The notes: generated by a model from the sequence alone, not told the origin. Shown: positions 23,552-34,991, counted from the stretch's first letter. The stretch is DNA of 64,000 nucleotides from Rhizodiscina lignyota (GCA_010015805.1 ML978122.1:1150453-1214452), one strand, 5' to 3'. Translations and numbers: made by a program.

Positions 23552-24315
23552 TCTGAAATTGGATATGGACTGTGATAACGGACTAATATGCGAGGTGACA
23601 GGCTACTGCTTCATATCTATGAACGTCTAGATAAAGTTTTCTAGTTACCCGGATAGCTTGTGCCTGACGGACGTCCTTAAGAGCCGCAACAGACAGGCCA
23701 ATCTTCAATGTGGAACGCCGGGGACCGGAAATTGATACTCGAAAGCATTTCCGGATGTTCTGTGCAAGCGCTTCAACTCACCACTGGTTAAGGCTCCTTT
23801 TCAACGGACTTTAGAATGCCACGAAAGGCGCACCGAGTCCAGGCATGTACTTTTGCGCGCCAAATGGTCATAGGAACGCTTTCTCTTTGCCCTGCCGCTT
23901 CATCCGACTGCCAAAGCTTCCATCTATACCTTTTGCAGAAGTGGTCTAGACGCAGCTTCCAAAACCCACGCGTGTTGAAGCCCCACCATCCCCGCAATTA
24001 AGTCCTGGAGCTCCGGCGGGGATGCTCGGGAGTCCTCCGAACGTTTGCGTTCCAACCACCAGAAGATGCGCATGGTATACCGCCCTGCATTTCGTTTTCC
24101 GGACGGAACCAGGTGCCGTAAGGGACCTAAATAGTTCTCAAAGTTGAAGATAAAATGTCGCAAAGTAAAGTATAGCCTCGTTGTTCTACGTCTGCGCCTT
24201 CTTCCTCCCTCTTCGCAAGATTCAAACATCTACCGTCAGGAAGAGGAAGAGTACCTTTTCGGTTTCACTTCCCATTAGACCCAAGTCTCGTAAACTTTCT
24301 TTTACTACTTCCGTC
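23552..24315. promoter_or_regulatory. Divergent intergenic region, 764 bp
   Basis: Between the SDR start (minus) and the AtuA-like start (plus), so both promoters should be here. ORFs at 23788-24229 overlap on both strands and show no domain. Confidence 0.45.
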
Positions 24316-26414
24316 ATGACTCCTTCAGTACGCCGCCCGGTGAGAGTGGCCGGCGCGTCCGGAGGTTACTCAGATCGTGTCCATGCTATCTCACGTCTTG
24401 CGGCAAACGAAGATGTCGACGTCATTGTCGGAGACTGGCTGTCAGGTATGCCTTCCTATTCCCGTCTAAGTGCGACGGATTGTGCTTACTGTTGGTCAGA
24501 ATTGACGATGACAATGCACGGCCCGGGCAAAGTCAAGAAACAATCCGAGCTCGGCGGCAAAGCCATGTCCTTCGAGGAGGAAGTCGCTAATGCCATGTTT
24601 GCCGAGAATTTCATGGACTGCTTCGAGCCAGCCATCGACGACCTCGCCAGGCGCGGTATCAAGCTCGCTGTGAACGCTGGTGCGTCTGACACAGAGATCC
24701 TTGCGAAACTCGTCGTTCAGAAGGTGAAGGCCAAGGGGTATAACCTCAAAGTTGCCTGGATTGAAGGCGATGAAGTCACGGGGACGGTGAAGGGCATGCT
24801 GGAGAAAGGGGATGGCTTCCAGAGTCTGATGCACGGAAAGAGTATCAAAGAATGGGGGCTTGAGCCCGTGTGCGCACAGTGCTACCTTGGTGGACTGGGG
24901 ATAGCGAAAGCTTTGACCGAGGGTGCCGATATTGTTATTGCTGGTCGCGTTTCTGACGCATCTCCAATCATTGGTGCCGCAGCGTAAGTTCGAACCAGTC
25001 AGGTTTTGTGAGGAATGTTCTGACAAATGCCAGTTGGTGGCATCAGTGGACATCAGAGCAGTTCGACGAGCTCGCCGGATCCCTTATCATCGGCCACCTG
25101 CTCGAGTGTGCCGCCTACGTGAGCGGTGGATATGATGCCGAATTCCGTGAGATCCTGAGGAAGGGAAAGCACATCAATATGGGTTTTCCAATCTGTGCCA
25201 TTGAGGGCGACGGCAGCGGGACCATGTACAAAGAGAAGAACACAGGTGGTGTCATGACTGTTGCATCCTGCACGTCTCAGGTAGACCCCTCCTCTGGCGA
25301 TATCTTGCACTGAATATTGACAAATTTGCCAGCTCCTCTACGAGATCCAAGGGCCACAGTACTACAACTGCGATGTGAGAATCCCTCTCGTTGGTACATT
25401 TTTGTTTGCATACTCACAGTTTGGATCCAGGTAACTGCGCAAATCGAAGATATCAAAATGGAGCAAGTTGGCGAAGACCGCGTTCGTGTCTGGGGCGTGA
25501 AGGGCTTGCCTCCACCACCTACTACTAAGGTCGGCATCACTGGGTTCGCAGGCTGGCAAGCCGAATATCACGTTTACCTTTGCGGCTTGCACATTGAGGA
25601 GAAGTGCAAGTGGACCGAAGACCAGGTCCGCTACGAGCTAGGCGAGGAGACACTGAAGAAATTCACCTTGCTCAAGTTCATGCAGAACGGTAGCAGCGTC
25701 ATCGATGCCAGGAACCAAGACGTTGCAACCGTTGACTTCAGGATCTTCGCGCAGAGCAAGGATCGAGAACTACTCAGCATGCGCAACCCAACCGGCTTCT
25801 TCCGAAAGAGCATGGTCACATTCCTACAGAGTTGCCCCGGCGCTTCATTGGGTAATGATATGAGACAAGCGGAAGGCAAGCCGTACTACGAGTATCACCC
25901 ATCTTTGCTGCCGCAGGAAAATGTGAAGCAAAGAGTCCATCTTCTCTGGGACGCACCACAGAAGGTCATCGAGATGCCACTGCCTCCCGAATTCAAAACA
26001 TATGACCGCCAGCAACCGTCGTACGATCCGAAGAACCCAATCTCCCTCGATTCTTTCGGCCCCACTGTACGGATGCCGCTTGGAAATATTGTCCTCGGCA
26101 GGTCAGGAGACAAGTGCAGCGACTGCAACGTTGGATTCTTTGTGCGCCACGACGATGAGTACGAGTGGCTGAGGAGCCTCCTCACAATCGACAAAATCAA
26201 GGAGCTGCTCGGCCCCGAGGAATACAAGGGCAAGCCGATCGACCGGTTTGAGATGCCAGGTATTAGGTCCGTACATTTCTTGCTACACGATCACTTGGAC
26301 CGCGGCTACGATGCCTGCTCGACGTACGATACCCTGGGAAAGAACTGTCTCGAGTATTTGCGTGCTAAGAGCGTCGATTTGCCCATTCGTTTTGTGCAGA
26401 GGGGTGTATTGTAG
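24316..26414 (+). CDS. AtuA-like (DUF1446) protein
   Basis: The start MTPSVRRPVRVAGASGGYSD is followed by DVDVIVGDWLSELTMTMHG, the hallmark of the acyclic terpene utilisation AtuA / DUF1446 family. Introns: 24446-24499 (54 nt, in frame and free of stops), one from about 24985 to 25033 (GTAAGT...CCAG), one from about 25281 to 25332, and a short one before VTAQIEDIKM (near 25376-25431). Later blocks are NAGASDTEILAKLV, IAGRVSDASPIIGAAAWW, LLECAAYVSGGY, GITGFAGWQAEYHVY and VRMPLGNIVLGRSGDK. The length is about 620 residues. In Pseudomonas, AtuA belongs to the citronellol/geraniol degradation operon, but its chemical step is not firmly known. In fungi single AtuA-like genes are common. Link to terpene breakdown here is inference. 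Confidence 0.85.
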
Positions 26415-27039
26415 ATTTATATTGTTGTTGATACCACGTAGTAATGTTTTACATGACACGCGGTAATTAGGAAGAAACATTTACTGAAGTTAAATATAAG
26501 ACCGCTGATAGGGATTGTCGTCACCCGTCGTCGTGGTTTGTTCGAAACGACTACACCGAACGTAGTGGCGCTTCAAGAAGCCCCGCACAGACGATCGAAG
26601 CGAGCAATTAAGTTGATACAAGCTGTAGCGGCGCTCGATTGATAAAGAATTTGAAGAGACATACCAGGGCATGCATTTTAATCCCAATCATCAAGTGACG
26701 TGACCAAAACTTCCCGAAACTCGGATGGCTACCTGAATTGCATCCCCGCTGATCCTCGGGGATATATACTTCGCACAGTGCCCCAAACCTTCCATCTTCA
26801 ATGATTTTTCCGTTCGCTTGGTCAGTCCGTATAAGGGCGCAGGGTTGTCCTAACGCGCTCCTGGCGAATGATATTGATTATTGACCGAAGGCATTTCGAG
26901 AAGAAATAGTAGGCTATCGTATAAGTACGGGTAGATCTCGTTACCTTTTATGTTTTGTCATCATCTGTACTGCCGTTGACTAGCTGCGCTTATTTACGTT
27001 TCAAGAAACAGTATATTAAAGTGTCAAAACTGTGTCGGA
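26415..27039. other. Intergenic, 625 bp
   Basis: 3' flank of the AtuA-like gene and promoter of the secreted sialidase-fold gene. No repeat or RNA gene seen. Confidence 0.5.
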
Positions 27040-28374
27040 ATGGCGGACGCCATGTCATCGTTCAAGATGCTAACCACATTCGCTGTCTTCTGTCTCTATT
27101 CTCTGCTCATACCTCCAATTTCTGCCTCACCACCGCCTGCTGATTCATACTGGAAAGTGTCTCCTCCAATTGACGTCAATGACCGTCTCTATGCCGGTCA
27201 GCCTCAACTTCCAGCAACTCACAAGCTCATCTACAACGCCTCACAAGTTGGCCGCACTTATGCTCATCACACAATGCTCCGTGCTGTGGGGAATACAGTC
27301 TACCTCATCCACTCTACCGCCGCCGTGGATGAGGACCAGCAAAGCGAGGAAACCTGGACGTCCGTCTCCAACGACGGCGGCGAGACGTGGAGTGAGACTC
27401 GTGTATTGCTTCCCCAGGCACTCCTACCGAACCAGACAAGCCCAGAGGACTATATTTATTGGTGCGAGAGGAAGGTCTGGCAGCGTGCGATCGCGCCGGA
27501 CTCGATTGTTGAGGTCGATGGCGAGGTGTATGGCGTCGGCCAGACGGCGGTCTTCATGTGCCCTGATGGCAAGAACAACTTCCGAAAAGGCGCAGGGAGA
27601 ATCGCACGGGTAATTGACAGGTACGGAAGACCATCAGGAGGCGCATGCTGGGTGACGAAGAATAATTGGACGGATGAAGTACAGTTCGACAAGACAGTGT
27701 ATGGGCAAGAGTGGGGTATGCAATGGTGCAAGCATGCTAGGGAAATCGAGGCCATACTAGACGATCCGCCAGAGATTCCAATGGACAGTGACTACCTGTA
27801 CAACAACGATTTCTTTGCCATCGATGGGAAGCATGAAATGGAAGAGGTAACGCACGGGCTGTGGATCAAGGACAGGAGCGTGCGACCTTATGGGGGGTAT
27901 TGGCAGCGATTTTGGCGAGACGGTAGTGATGAAGACCTCTTTACTGGACGGGTCTGGGTCGAATACGCTTACGATAAGCTGGGACGAGACTGGTATCCGA
28001 AGAAGCCAGAATCGCACAAGATATACGAAACCAATATCCCAGATAGAGGGTCCAAGCAGTATCTCGGACGGCTAGGCAACGGAGACCGCTACCTCGTCCA
28101 TAATCCGCGGTACAACGCGAGTTGTTTCTCTCAATGTGATAGGGAGCCACTGGTGGTTTCCATGTCGAGAGGGAGCGATTTGAGTTATCGGAGCGCCGGC
28201 GTTGTGAGGACGAACGCGAGTAGCCATAAAATTCCGGGGATGAGCAAAAACCCTGGGTTCAGTTACCCTTCCGCAGTGGAGGTGGACGGAAGGCTTCTTG
28301 TTGGATATAGTGAGAATAAGGAGAATATCTGGTTGACTTTGGTTGATGTTGATAATTTGCCGGGTTGTGATTAG
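27040..28374 (+). CDS. Secreted sialidase-fold (BNR/Asp-box) protein
   Basis: Single-exon gene of 444 residues. An N-terminal signal sequence (FKMLTTFAVFCLYSLLIPPISA) leads to a mature chain starting SPPPADSYWKV. One clear Asp-box, SNDGGETWSE at about residue 110, fits the SxDxGxTW pattern of six-bladed sialidase-like propellers. HTMLRAVGNTVYLIHS precedes it, as in that fold. Several NxT/NxS sequons and a disulphide-rich middle (WCERK, MCPDG, ACWV) fit a secreted enzyme. The end has FSYPSAVEVDGRLLVGYSENKENIWLT, typical of the last propeller blade. The Arg triad of true sialidases could not be assigned, so it may be another glycoside hydrolase or exo-acting relative. Confidence 0.7.
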   Translation: MADAMSSFKMLTTFAVFCLYSLLIPPISASPPPADSYWKVSPPIDVNDRLYAGQPQLPATHKLIYNASQVGRTYAHHTMLRAVGNTVYLIHSTAAVDEDQQSEETWTSVSNDGGETWSETRVLLPQALLPNQTSPEDYIYWCERKVWQRAIAPDSIVEVDGEVYGVGQTAVFMCPDGKNNFRKGAGRIARVIDRYGRPSGGACWVTKNNWTDEVQFDKTVYGQEWGMQWCKHAREIEAILDDPPEIPMDSDYLYNNDFFAIDGKHEMEEVTHGLWIKDRSVRPYGGYWQRFWRDGSDEDLFTGRVWVEYAYDKLGRDWYPKKPESHKIYETNIPDRGSKQYLGRLGNGDRYLVHNPRYNASCFSQCDREPLVVSMSRGSDLSYRSAGVVRTNASSHKIPGMSKNPGFSYPSAVEVDGRLLVGYSENKENIWLTLVDVDNLPGCD

Positions 28375-29069
28375 CAGTACGAATAAAGATGACTGACCAT
28401 GGAGGTAGTAATATACTCTATTCTACTTATGTTTGAGGATGTCCGTTATGATACCTCAACCTGATCTATCGAGAGCAGCTCCCTAGTGTGGCTGAAGAGA
28501 GCCCATGCGCATTCTCTACTAGATAATGCGCAGGCTTTGCGGCAGCTTTCGTCTACCACTGATGATATCTCGATCGTAATCTGCTCTGGAATGAAAACTA
28601 ATCAGAATTGGATAAAAAGACATATAGCCCTGTCATCTGATGAGTGAGAGTGTAACGCAGTAGAAGGTTGGTGAAGAGGAGCGGGAGTCGTCAACTGTTA
28701 AAATGCCGAACTGCCGATTCTTTGATTTTGGTACGCACGGATTGAGAAAACTTCTGCTCCCCCCAAATGCATCGTTGTAATACACCTCGACCATCGAAAA
28801 CCAGCCTTTTAACTTTCCAGGTTTATGAAGGAAATTTGTAACTGAATGCATTAGAGAGCATGCAGCTCGACAATATAACCAAACCCCTCAACCAGCGCGT
28901 CTGATCCCCGACGCGTCTTGTCGTGACGTCCACGATCGAAACTCTCCATCGCTGTCGTCACCACCTCGAACAGCTCTCAAAATGCCTTCTATCTTTCCAT
29001 CCCTTCGTCTCTGCAGCGCAGTTATCAAACATTTCATATTCGAGGCATCACTTGAACCTTCCTTGGACA
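28375..29069. other. Intergenic, 695 bp
   Basis: The ORF at 28923 continues into the next gene but its first 49 residues look like 5' leader. Nothing else supported. Confidence 0.5.
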
Positions 29070-29990
29070 ATGGGCGTAACGCATAGCACCGCACGATACC
29101 TAGCGCCAGCGAGCTTCATTTTCGACTTTGCCCTTCAGCAATATGGCATCTTTTCGAAGCCAAATATGGTGGACGTACATAATGATAACTTGTCGTTCTT
29201 CTCTCCCCAATATCAATTCATAGGGGCCTTCTTCTTTCCGCAACAGATTTTCCAGTTGGCGTGGCTATGGAAGCTCTGGAAAGGCGACATGCCTAAGGAG
29301 GATCTAGATGAGATGGTGGACTATGCGCCATTCTATATTTTAGGGAACGTTTGCATAGGAAGTAAGCACCAATTTGTTAGTTGGCTACTCACGCCATGTT
29401 GAGGATGTTGATGGACAGACGAAACTGATTTGCGGTCGCCATTATAGCGTGGATGTTCTTCTGGAACTCCAGTAACCTCTCCGTGTCCAATCTCTTCGTA
29501 ATTGTCAATTCAACAGCACAGCTCGCTTATCTGGCCACACGCCTTAAGCCCTTGCGGACCTCATCTACACCTTCGATCCTCACGCACGTCTGCGCAAAGA
29601 CTTTCGCTGGCATCGGGGTCCTGGACCTGCTTCACAATACCTCGGCCGCATACTACGTTGGCCAGTCACCGAACCAGCTCGTCCAAGTCCTCACGGGCGT
29701 TGGCTTTGCAGCTTTGGGGAGTGTGAGCGATTGGATATTCGGAGGATGTCTGGTGTATGATCTCGTTGCGCTCTCAGTGGGACAGCCAGGCAACTGGGGC
29801 AAGCTACTTGGTGCGTATGCGGTAGGCACTGCTGCCATTGTTGGATTGAGGAACTGGATATGGTGAGTTTGGGCTTCGCGATTCGAAGTCCTCGAGGACC
29901 ACGTGGTAACTGTATTTCCACAGGCCTCCATACATTTCCAGAAATGGTGAATATCAGAACATTGAAGCAGGAGTTCAGGACCGAGTTTGA
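29070..29990 (+). CDS. Multi-pass membrane protein, unknown family
   Basis: Not recognised. Three exons: 29070-29361, 29448 to about 29861, then a short last exon after the intron that ends CACAG near 29923. The frames join exactly: CIG-T-WMFFWN at the first junction and NWIW-PPYISRNGEYQ at the second, with TGA at 29988-29990. The start MGVTHSTARYLAPASFIFDF is chosen over the upstream ATG because the extra residues are unlike a membrane protein N-terminus. Hydrophobic blocks at FIGAFFFPQQIFQLAWLW, APFYILGNVCIG, SNLFVIVNSTAQLAYL, GVLDLLHNTSAAYYVG, GFAALGSVSDWIFGGCLVYDLVAL and YAVGTAAIVGL suggest five or six helices. The product is about 250 residues with a short polar tail. Function unknown. 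Confidence 0.6.
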
Positions 29991-31074
29991 CGGTCTGTGA
30001 GCCTAAAGCTCGATGATGAAGACCAGTGTCGCGTGACTAGGCGCCAGGACCAGTAGAGTGTTGAACGCTTGATGCTGTTGACGCCAGAGTATTTCTGTTA
30101 GCTTATAGATATACTAGATCGATCTCAACATGATCTAGCGGCGGGTAGTGCGGCAAAGGACGCCCATTGTTCCTTTGTCTGCTTCGTCTCCGCTTTCTGA
30201 ACAGACTCGACCTTGCATCTTGCGAGGGCAGTCGTGCCGAGCGAGTAGATGATATGAATACAGTAAGAGGGTACTTGGGCACTAGAAGCGATTAAAGTAC
30301 AGATGAATGACAATGGTCACTTGTCTCAATCATCTGTGCCGGCGCAGGGTCTCGTGCCGCAATGCGCGACATCCATGCCCACCCATGGCTCCCGCTCGGA
30401 GCACATTGCGAGCTGGGCACGACCACCATCGTGAATCACCCGCACCCTCTTTTGCAGCGCCTATCAGTCCTTATCAGCGTCTGCCGCCAACCACACCCAC
30501 AATCGCCCGGAACATCTGGGGCTGATTCCCCAAATCCAAGCATGAAACTGCCTAATCCAGCTCGGCTTGACTCGCACAGCATGCCCGGTGCCCCAGCACT
30601 CGTGCCGAGTGACGCTCCTCTATCGAGTGGCTTACAGTTGGGAACCGCTGACTTCAACCATCAACAAGTCGTCTCTTGTCTTCTCTATCTCTCTCCTACA
30701 GTCTCGCCTCTCTGTTCATCTTGAATTATCATTATCGTTGCATGGTCGCGTGCTTTGTTCCTTGCTAAAGGCCTTTGTCTAGCTTCGTCGCGACCCTCCT
30801 GCCTAGGTACTCGCGACAGACGATACCGAACCGCCGAGACCATCCGGTGGCAGAACTGTGTTGAAATGCTTCCAGCGGGTCGATATTAACAGTTCACGAC
30901 GGTTTACGTCTCGTACTATTCCTCCTTAACGCCTTTGTTCCGTGATCTCGTGGCTGTGCGGGTCCTGCCCCAGCCGCGGCGCAGCGTGCGTGACCTCGAA
31001 GCGGGAGACGAACTCCCCAACATATACACTCTATCGTCCCAATTAGCATCGAACAGCAGCAGCAGAACCGTACC
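29991..31074. promoter_or_regulatory. Intergenic and probable long 5' leader, 1.08 kb
   Basis: ORFs at 30307-30782 on the plus strand overlap in different frames and show no similarity. The region just upstream of 31075 (from about 30890) is likely the 5' leader and promoter of the PQ-loop gene. Nothing else seen. Confidence 0.4.
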
Positions 31075-32571
31075 ATGTCTTCTCTTCTCTTCGCTTCCGA
31101 CCCTCTCCCCGACCACTGTACTCCGACAAACCACTTCCTCACACAATTCTCTCGGACGTTTCACACTTGCGTTCCTACGCCTCTAGCTTTCATATCGACG
31201 CTGCTCGGCTGCCTTAGCATTGCATCATGGCTGTTCGCACAAATGCCTCAGATATACAAGAATTGGAGGTTACATTCGACGTCAGGGCTGAGCATATTTT
31301 TCCTCGTTGAATGGCTTCTCGGCGACGCGTCGAATTTGCTGGGCTGTATATTCACTGAACAAGCAACGTGGCAGGTCGTGTTGGCGTGCTATTATTGCTT
31401 TGTTGACATCATGTTGGTGGCACAATGGCTCTGGTATGAGCGTTTGCGGCATGGAAGGCCGTGGAGAAGATCGGGCGAGTCAAGTGCAGACGCCCCAGGA
31501 AGGACAGACCCGATGGAAGAAGTCAATCAGTCTGCTACTGGAGCTGTGAGGCCTCCGATACAACGTACACCTTCCAAGCCAATTCAATCAACATCAATGG
31601 GCATGTTCCGTATGCCACGATTTTCTTTCTCGCCATCATCATTTCGACGGAATGGCGACGATGATAATGGTGACACTAGTCCTCCGGCCGATACTCCTAA
31701 CAATCGTACAATCACTAGGTTAGGACCCGCAACAAATTCTGCTGGGCTTGGTGTGTCTCCAAGAACGGTACTCTACATTTCCATGGTACTCGCGGTGCTC
31801 TCTCACACCACCGCTGCATCTCCAATGCGAGAATCGAGAGCTCCAATAGTAGTACTCGTAGTTTCGGAGTCGCCCATACAGATAGCAGGGCGCCTTCTCT
31901 CTTGGATTTCTACATTCGCATACCTCATCTCTCGCCTGCCACAGCTATACAAGAATTTCAGACGAAAGTCAACCTCCGGCCTCTCACCGCACCTCTTCGT
32001 CGCCGCGTTCTTCGGCAATCTTTTCTACTCAACTTCGATTCTAACCAACCCATCTGCGTGGTCTAACTTTCCACCTTACGGCGGCCACGGATGGGCCGGC
32101 CCCGAAGGATCAGATCAAGCGACTTGGGTCAGCAAAGCAGTGCCATTCTGGCTCGGTGCCGCGGGAGTACTCATCATGGACGCCGCTATTGGTGTTCAAT
32201 TCCTCGTCTATGGTGATGGCGGCGTGAGCGCGAAACCTGAGATAGTCGTGGAAGAATTTGTAGAGCCGCAGCCCGGTGAAGGCGACGGCATGGAGCGCAG
32301 CACGCAGAGCATCGTGATCAAGCGACCTTGGCGTCGTGTGAACGGCTGGATGAGGGGGTGGGTGCCGAGTGTGAGCGTAGCTGGAACGCCGCAGCCCGCA
32401 ACGCCGAGGGATTGGGGCAGCATTGAGAGTAATGAAGGGAGTGTTGATGAGGGTGAGGGAAGGAGTCTTGGAGAAGAGGTGGCACGATGGGAAGAGAGAC
32501 AAAGGTTACTTAGCACAAGGACAGGCGATGGGGAAGAGGAAGAGGAGGCACGGAGCTATGGAGCAGTTTGA
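31075..32571 (+). CDS. PQ-loop repeat transporter (vacuolar Ypq/Rtc2-like)
   Basis: Single-exon gene of 498 residues. Two PQ-loop repeats are seen: ASWLFAQMPQIYKNWRLHST at about residues 45-70 and LISRLPQLYKNFRRKSTSGLS at about 285-305, each at the end of a helix and followed by STSGLS. Seven helices are predicted, split by a long polar loop of roughly 110 residues between the repeats and followed by a disordered tail. The layout matches fungal Ypq1-3/Rtc2 and animal PQLC2, vacuolar or lysosomal exporters of basic amino acids. The long loop and acidic tail are common in filamentous fungi. The ATG at 31075 gives a short hydrophilic N-terminus before helix 1. Confidence 0.88.
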   Translation: MSSLLFASDPLPDHCTPTNHFLTQFSRTFHTCVPTPLAFISTLLGCLSIASWLFAQMPQIYKNWRLHSTSGLSIFFLVEWLLGDASNLLGCIFTEQATWQVVLACYYCFVDIMLVAQWLWYERLRHGRPWRRSGESSADAPGRTDPMEEVNQSATGAVRPPIQRTPSKPIQSTSMGMFRMPRFSFSPSSFRRNGDDDNGDTSPPADTPNNRTITRLGPATNSAGLGVSPRTVLYISMVLAVLSHTTAASPMRESRAPIVVLVVSESPIQIAGRLLSWISTFAYLISRLPQLYKNFRRKSTSGLSPHLFVAAFFGNLFYSTSILTNPSAWSNFPPYGGHGWAGPEGSDQATWVSKAVPFWLGAAGVLIMDAAIGVQFLVYGDGGVSAKPEIVVEEFVEPQPGEGDGMERSTQSIVIKRPWRRVNGWMRGWVPSVSVAGTPQPATPRDWGSIESNEGSVDEGEGRSLGEEVARWEERQRLLSTRTGDGEEEEEARSYGAV

Positions 32572-32861
32572 ATGTGACTTGCATGGGCCATGGCGTTTAG
32601 CGTTGATATAAGAGAGTGGGTATTCTTGGGAGGCCCAGGAGAAACCACGCATGGAATTTTACCTGTAACGATGGAACGACTGCGAACGGTGTAGTCTCTG
32701 AGGAGGCCACTTAGACTTGTAATACCTCTTATGACAGCAGACACGAATGTCCTTCTACGTTTGATGAAGCGAAATATGGTATAGCATAACCGTCCGTCTG
32801 TAGCCACGACAGAGTCTCATTGTACGCCGCCCCCGTGCTGAATTCTCCAAACTTTATCTCA
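32572..32861. other. Short intergenic, 290 bp
   Basis: Convergent 3' ends of the PQ-loop gene and the Gly-rich gene. Nothing else seen. Confidence 0.5.
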
Positions 32862-33065
32862 TCAGGCTCCTCCGCCACCGCCATCTCCACCAAATCCACC
32901 GCCTCCTCCGTCTCCTCCCCCTCCAGAATGGTGATGACCATAGTATGCTCCTCCACTGTCGCCTCCTCCGCCAGTATTAGTCGGGTAATAATAGTTTTGA
33001 GCGCCGCCTCCAGCTGCACTCTCCCTGGGGCGTAGGCTAAGGGCACGGGAGAGGCCGCAGCCCAT
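32862..33065 (-). CDS. Small Gly-rich protein with dual-acylation N-terminus
   Basis: Single-exon 67-residue ORF starting MGCGLSRALS. Gly2 with Ser6 fits N-myristoylation and Cys3 fits palmitoylation, the usual pair for stable inner-plasma-membrane anchoring. After a short basic part (RALSLRPRES) the chain is almost only Gly with Tyr, His and Asp (QNYYYPTNT, AYYGHHHS, GFGGDGG). It ends at a TGA at 32862. A second minus-strand frame over the same DNA (32729-33046) is open for 105 codons but has no start signal of this quality. The Gly codons vary in third base, which favours selection on protein over a simple DNA repeat. No known family. Confidence 0.5.
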   Translation of the reverse strand: MGCGLSRALSLRPRESAAGGGAQNYYYPTNTGGGGDSGGAYYGHHHSGGGGDGGGGGFGGDGGGGGA

Positions 33066-34060
33066 GCTTGCTGTAGAACTTATCGTCGTCGAGGTCGGAT
33101 TCGGTTGACTATCGAGGAGAGGTTATCGATCCAAAGGACGGGAGGACGACAAGTGGAGTTGGAATCTGGTTTCGGCGATAAATGAATGGCTGGAATTGAA
33201 GGGAACGCGAGGCGAGAGTGAAAGTGCTGAGATTGTCGTGATGAGGGCGTTCACGAGAAAAAGTGAGGCATGGGAGTGCTACAATATATTTCTTTCGCTC
33301 AACATGTTCTTTCTCGTCTTATATTACTTGGGGACAGTCATAGCGTATAAAACCCAGCTAGAACAGAACGATACAAAGCTAAGAGCAGCTAAAGGTCTTC
33401 CGAATCGACGAAGATTAGGATGCACAGTACTTGGCGAAGATACAGCAGTCGCTTAGGAGATGTGTACGGATAATGAATCATGAATGTCGAGGATGGGACG
33501 GGCAAGGTAACGGTCTAAGCTCAAGGGCCAAATGAGTGAGATGGACTTCAAATCAAGCCAAATGTTATATTGTCATGTTTGGGACTCAGGCCATCCTATC
33601 CACGTATATAAAGATGTTGATGGCCAATCGTACGAAGAAATCTGAGGAAAGTTTTCTTCGGCTTGAACTGTCCCTGCAACATCGCGTTCGAATGCCGCAG
33701 AAGCCACTTCAGCTATCGTACCCCTGTAGCATTGCACGACTCGAACAGCGTCAGTGTGCCTCAGTTACATGACTACTACGAATATCGCTTCAGCTCTTAG
33801 TGTCTCTAGATAGGATATCTGCATTGAAGGGAAAGTTCTTTCGGGACTGGCAGCCTGGCGCTTGACAAGGCTCGTTGACGATTTGGCCCCATTCGAAATC
33901 TAGAAGATGACCTGCTTCAGCCACGTACTAGGCAATACGACGGTTCAGGCAACACTTTCAATGTGTGCATTTAAAAGAGCGCATATGGATGGAAGTGTGG
34001 ATGGATAGCGTGTGGAAAGCTGAAGCTGCAAATTCAAGATCGGCAAGATCTCACTCAAGT
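33066..34060. promoter_or_regulatory. Divergent intergenic region, 995 bp
   Basis: Upstream of both the Gly-rich gene (minus) and the phosphatase gene (plus). ORFs at 33196-33456 and 33536-33772 have no recognisable domain. No repeats seen. Confidence 0.45.
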
Positions 34061-34991
34061 ATGGCTAAATCTCAGACTCCAGAACTGTCTCCAATCAAAG
34101 CGATACCAGGATTGTTTATATCAGAGTACGTGTCCTTCGGTTAGCTTCGCACAAGCCATCTCTCTCCATTGCGACGCATTCCAGGTCTAATCTCTCTTCA
34201 GTCGTTTCGCTGCCGCTGCTCCATCAAACATCCGAGAGCACAATATCGTGAGGGTTCTCTCCATAGTCCGGCCAAACGAAATACCGCAATCTCATGCAGA
34301 AAGATTTACGGATTCAAGCTCTCAGGACAACCAGCCAGAGGTCGAAATCAGGTCCATCCCTATCGATGATGACCCTACTGAGGATATCTTACAGCATCTA
34401 CGGCCAGCGTGCGACTGGATCGAACAAGGTCTCGAAAGGCGCTTGGAGTCGAATTCAGATGTTCAGGCCGGCGTCTTGGTTCACTGTCGGTTAGGCATTT
34501 CCCGATCAGGAGCATTCGTTGTTGCATACCTTATGCACAAACTGCAGTTATCATTCTCTGCGGCGCTTGCTTTAGCTCGAGACTCTCGGTCCATGATATG
34601 CCCTAACGATGGGTTTGAGCGCCAGCTCCGGATCTGGGAAATTTGCGAGTATGATATCTACACGGACGAGCCGTCTGCCGAAGCAGCTGAGCGCAAGGAG
34701 AAAAGAGCCTACACGGTCTGGAAAGCTGAACGCGACAACCTGTTAAAGCGTGGAGAAGAGGACGTAAATAGGGCACGGTTCTCATCAATGGCGAGTATGG
34801 CCGCGCATTTTGGGAAGAGAAGGCAAGAGGCGAGCCGTGATGCAGAGATAAAGAGAGAGAAAGGAGAAGAGGAGAGCGCAGATGAGAGTGAAAGGAAGGA
34901 GGGGTGGGACAAGGTGAAGAAGATGGAAGAGGAGTGGAATGATAGACTGAAGAGAGGCATAACGGCGGGTGAAAACGACGGGAACAGTTAA
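34061..34991 (+). CDS. Dual-specificity protein phosphatase
   Basis: Two exons, 34061-34125 and 34202-34991. The 76-nt intron (GTACGT...TTCAG) rebuilds IPGLFISDRFAAAAP, the usual start of an atypical DSP domain. The catalytic loop HCRLGISRSG has the HC(x5)R signature with Cys and Arg present, and the general-acid Asp is likely in IPIDDDPTED. After YLMHKLQLSFSAALALARD and MICPNDGFERQLRIWE the chain turns into a charged, probably helical tail of about 110 residues rich in Glu/Lys/Arg. The domain part is about 170 residues, as expected. It would dephosphorylate Tyr and Ser/Thr; the target is unknown. Confidence 0.85.

Noticed and set aside
24181-24315. In-frame upstream start for the AtuA-like gene
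   Set aside because: Extra 45 residues (MFYVCAFFLP...) do not fit the family; MTPSVRRPVRVAGASGG is the usual type of start.
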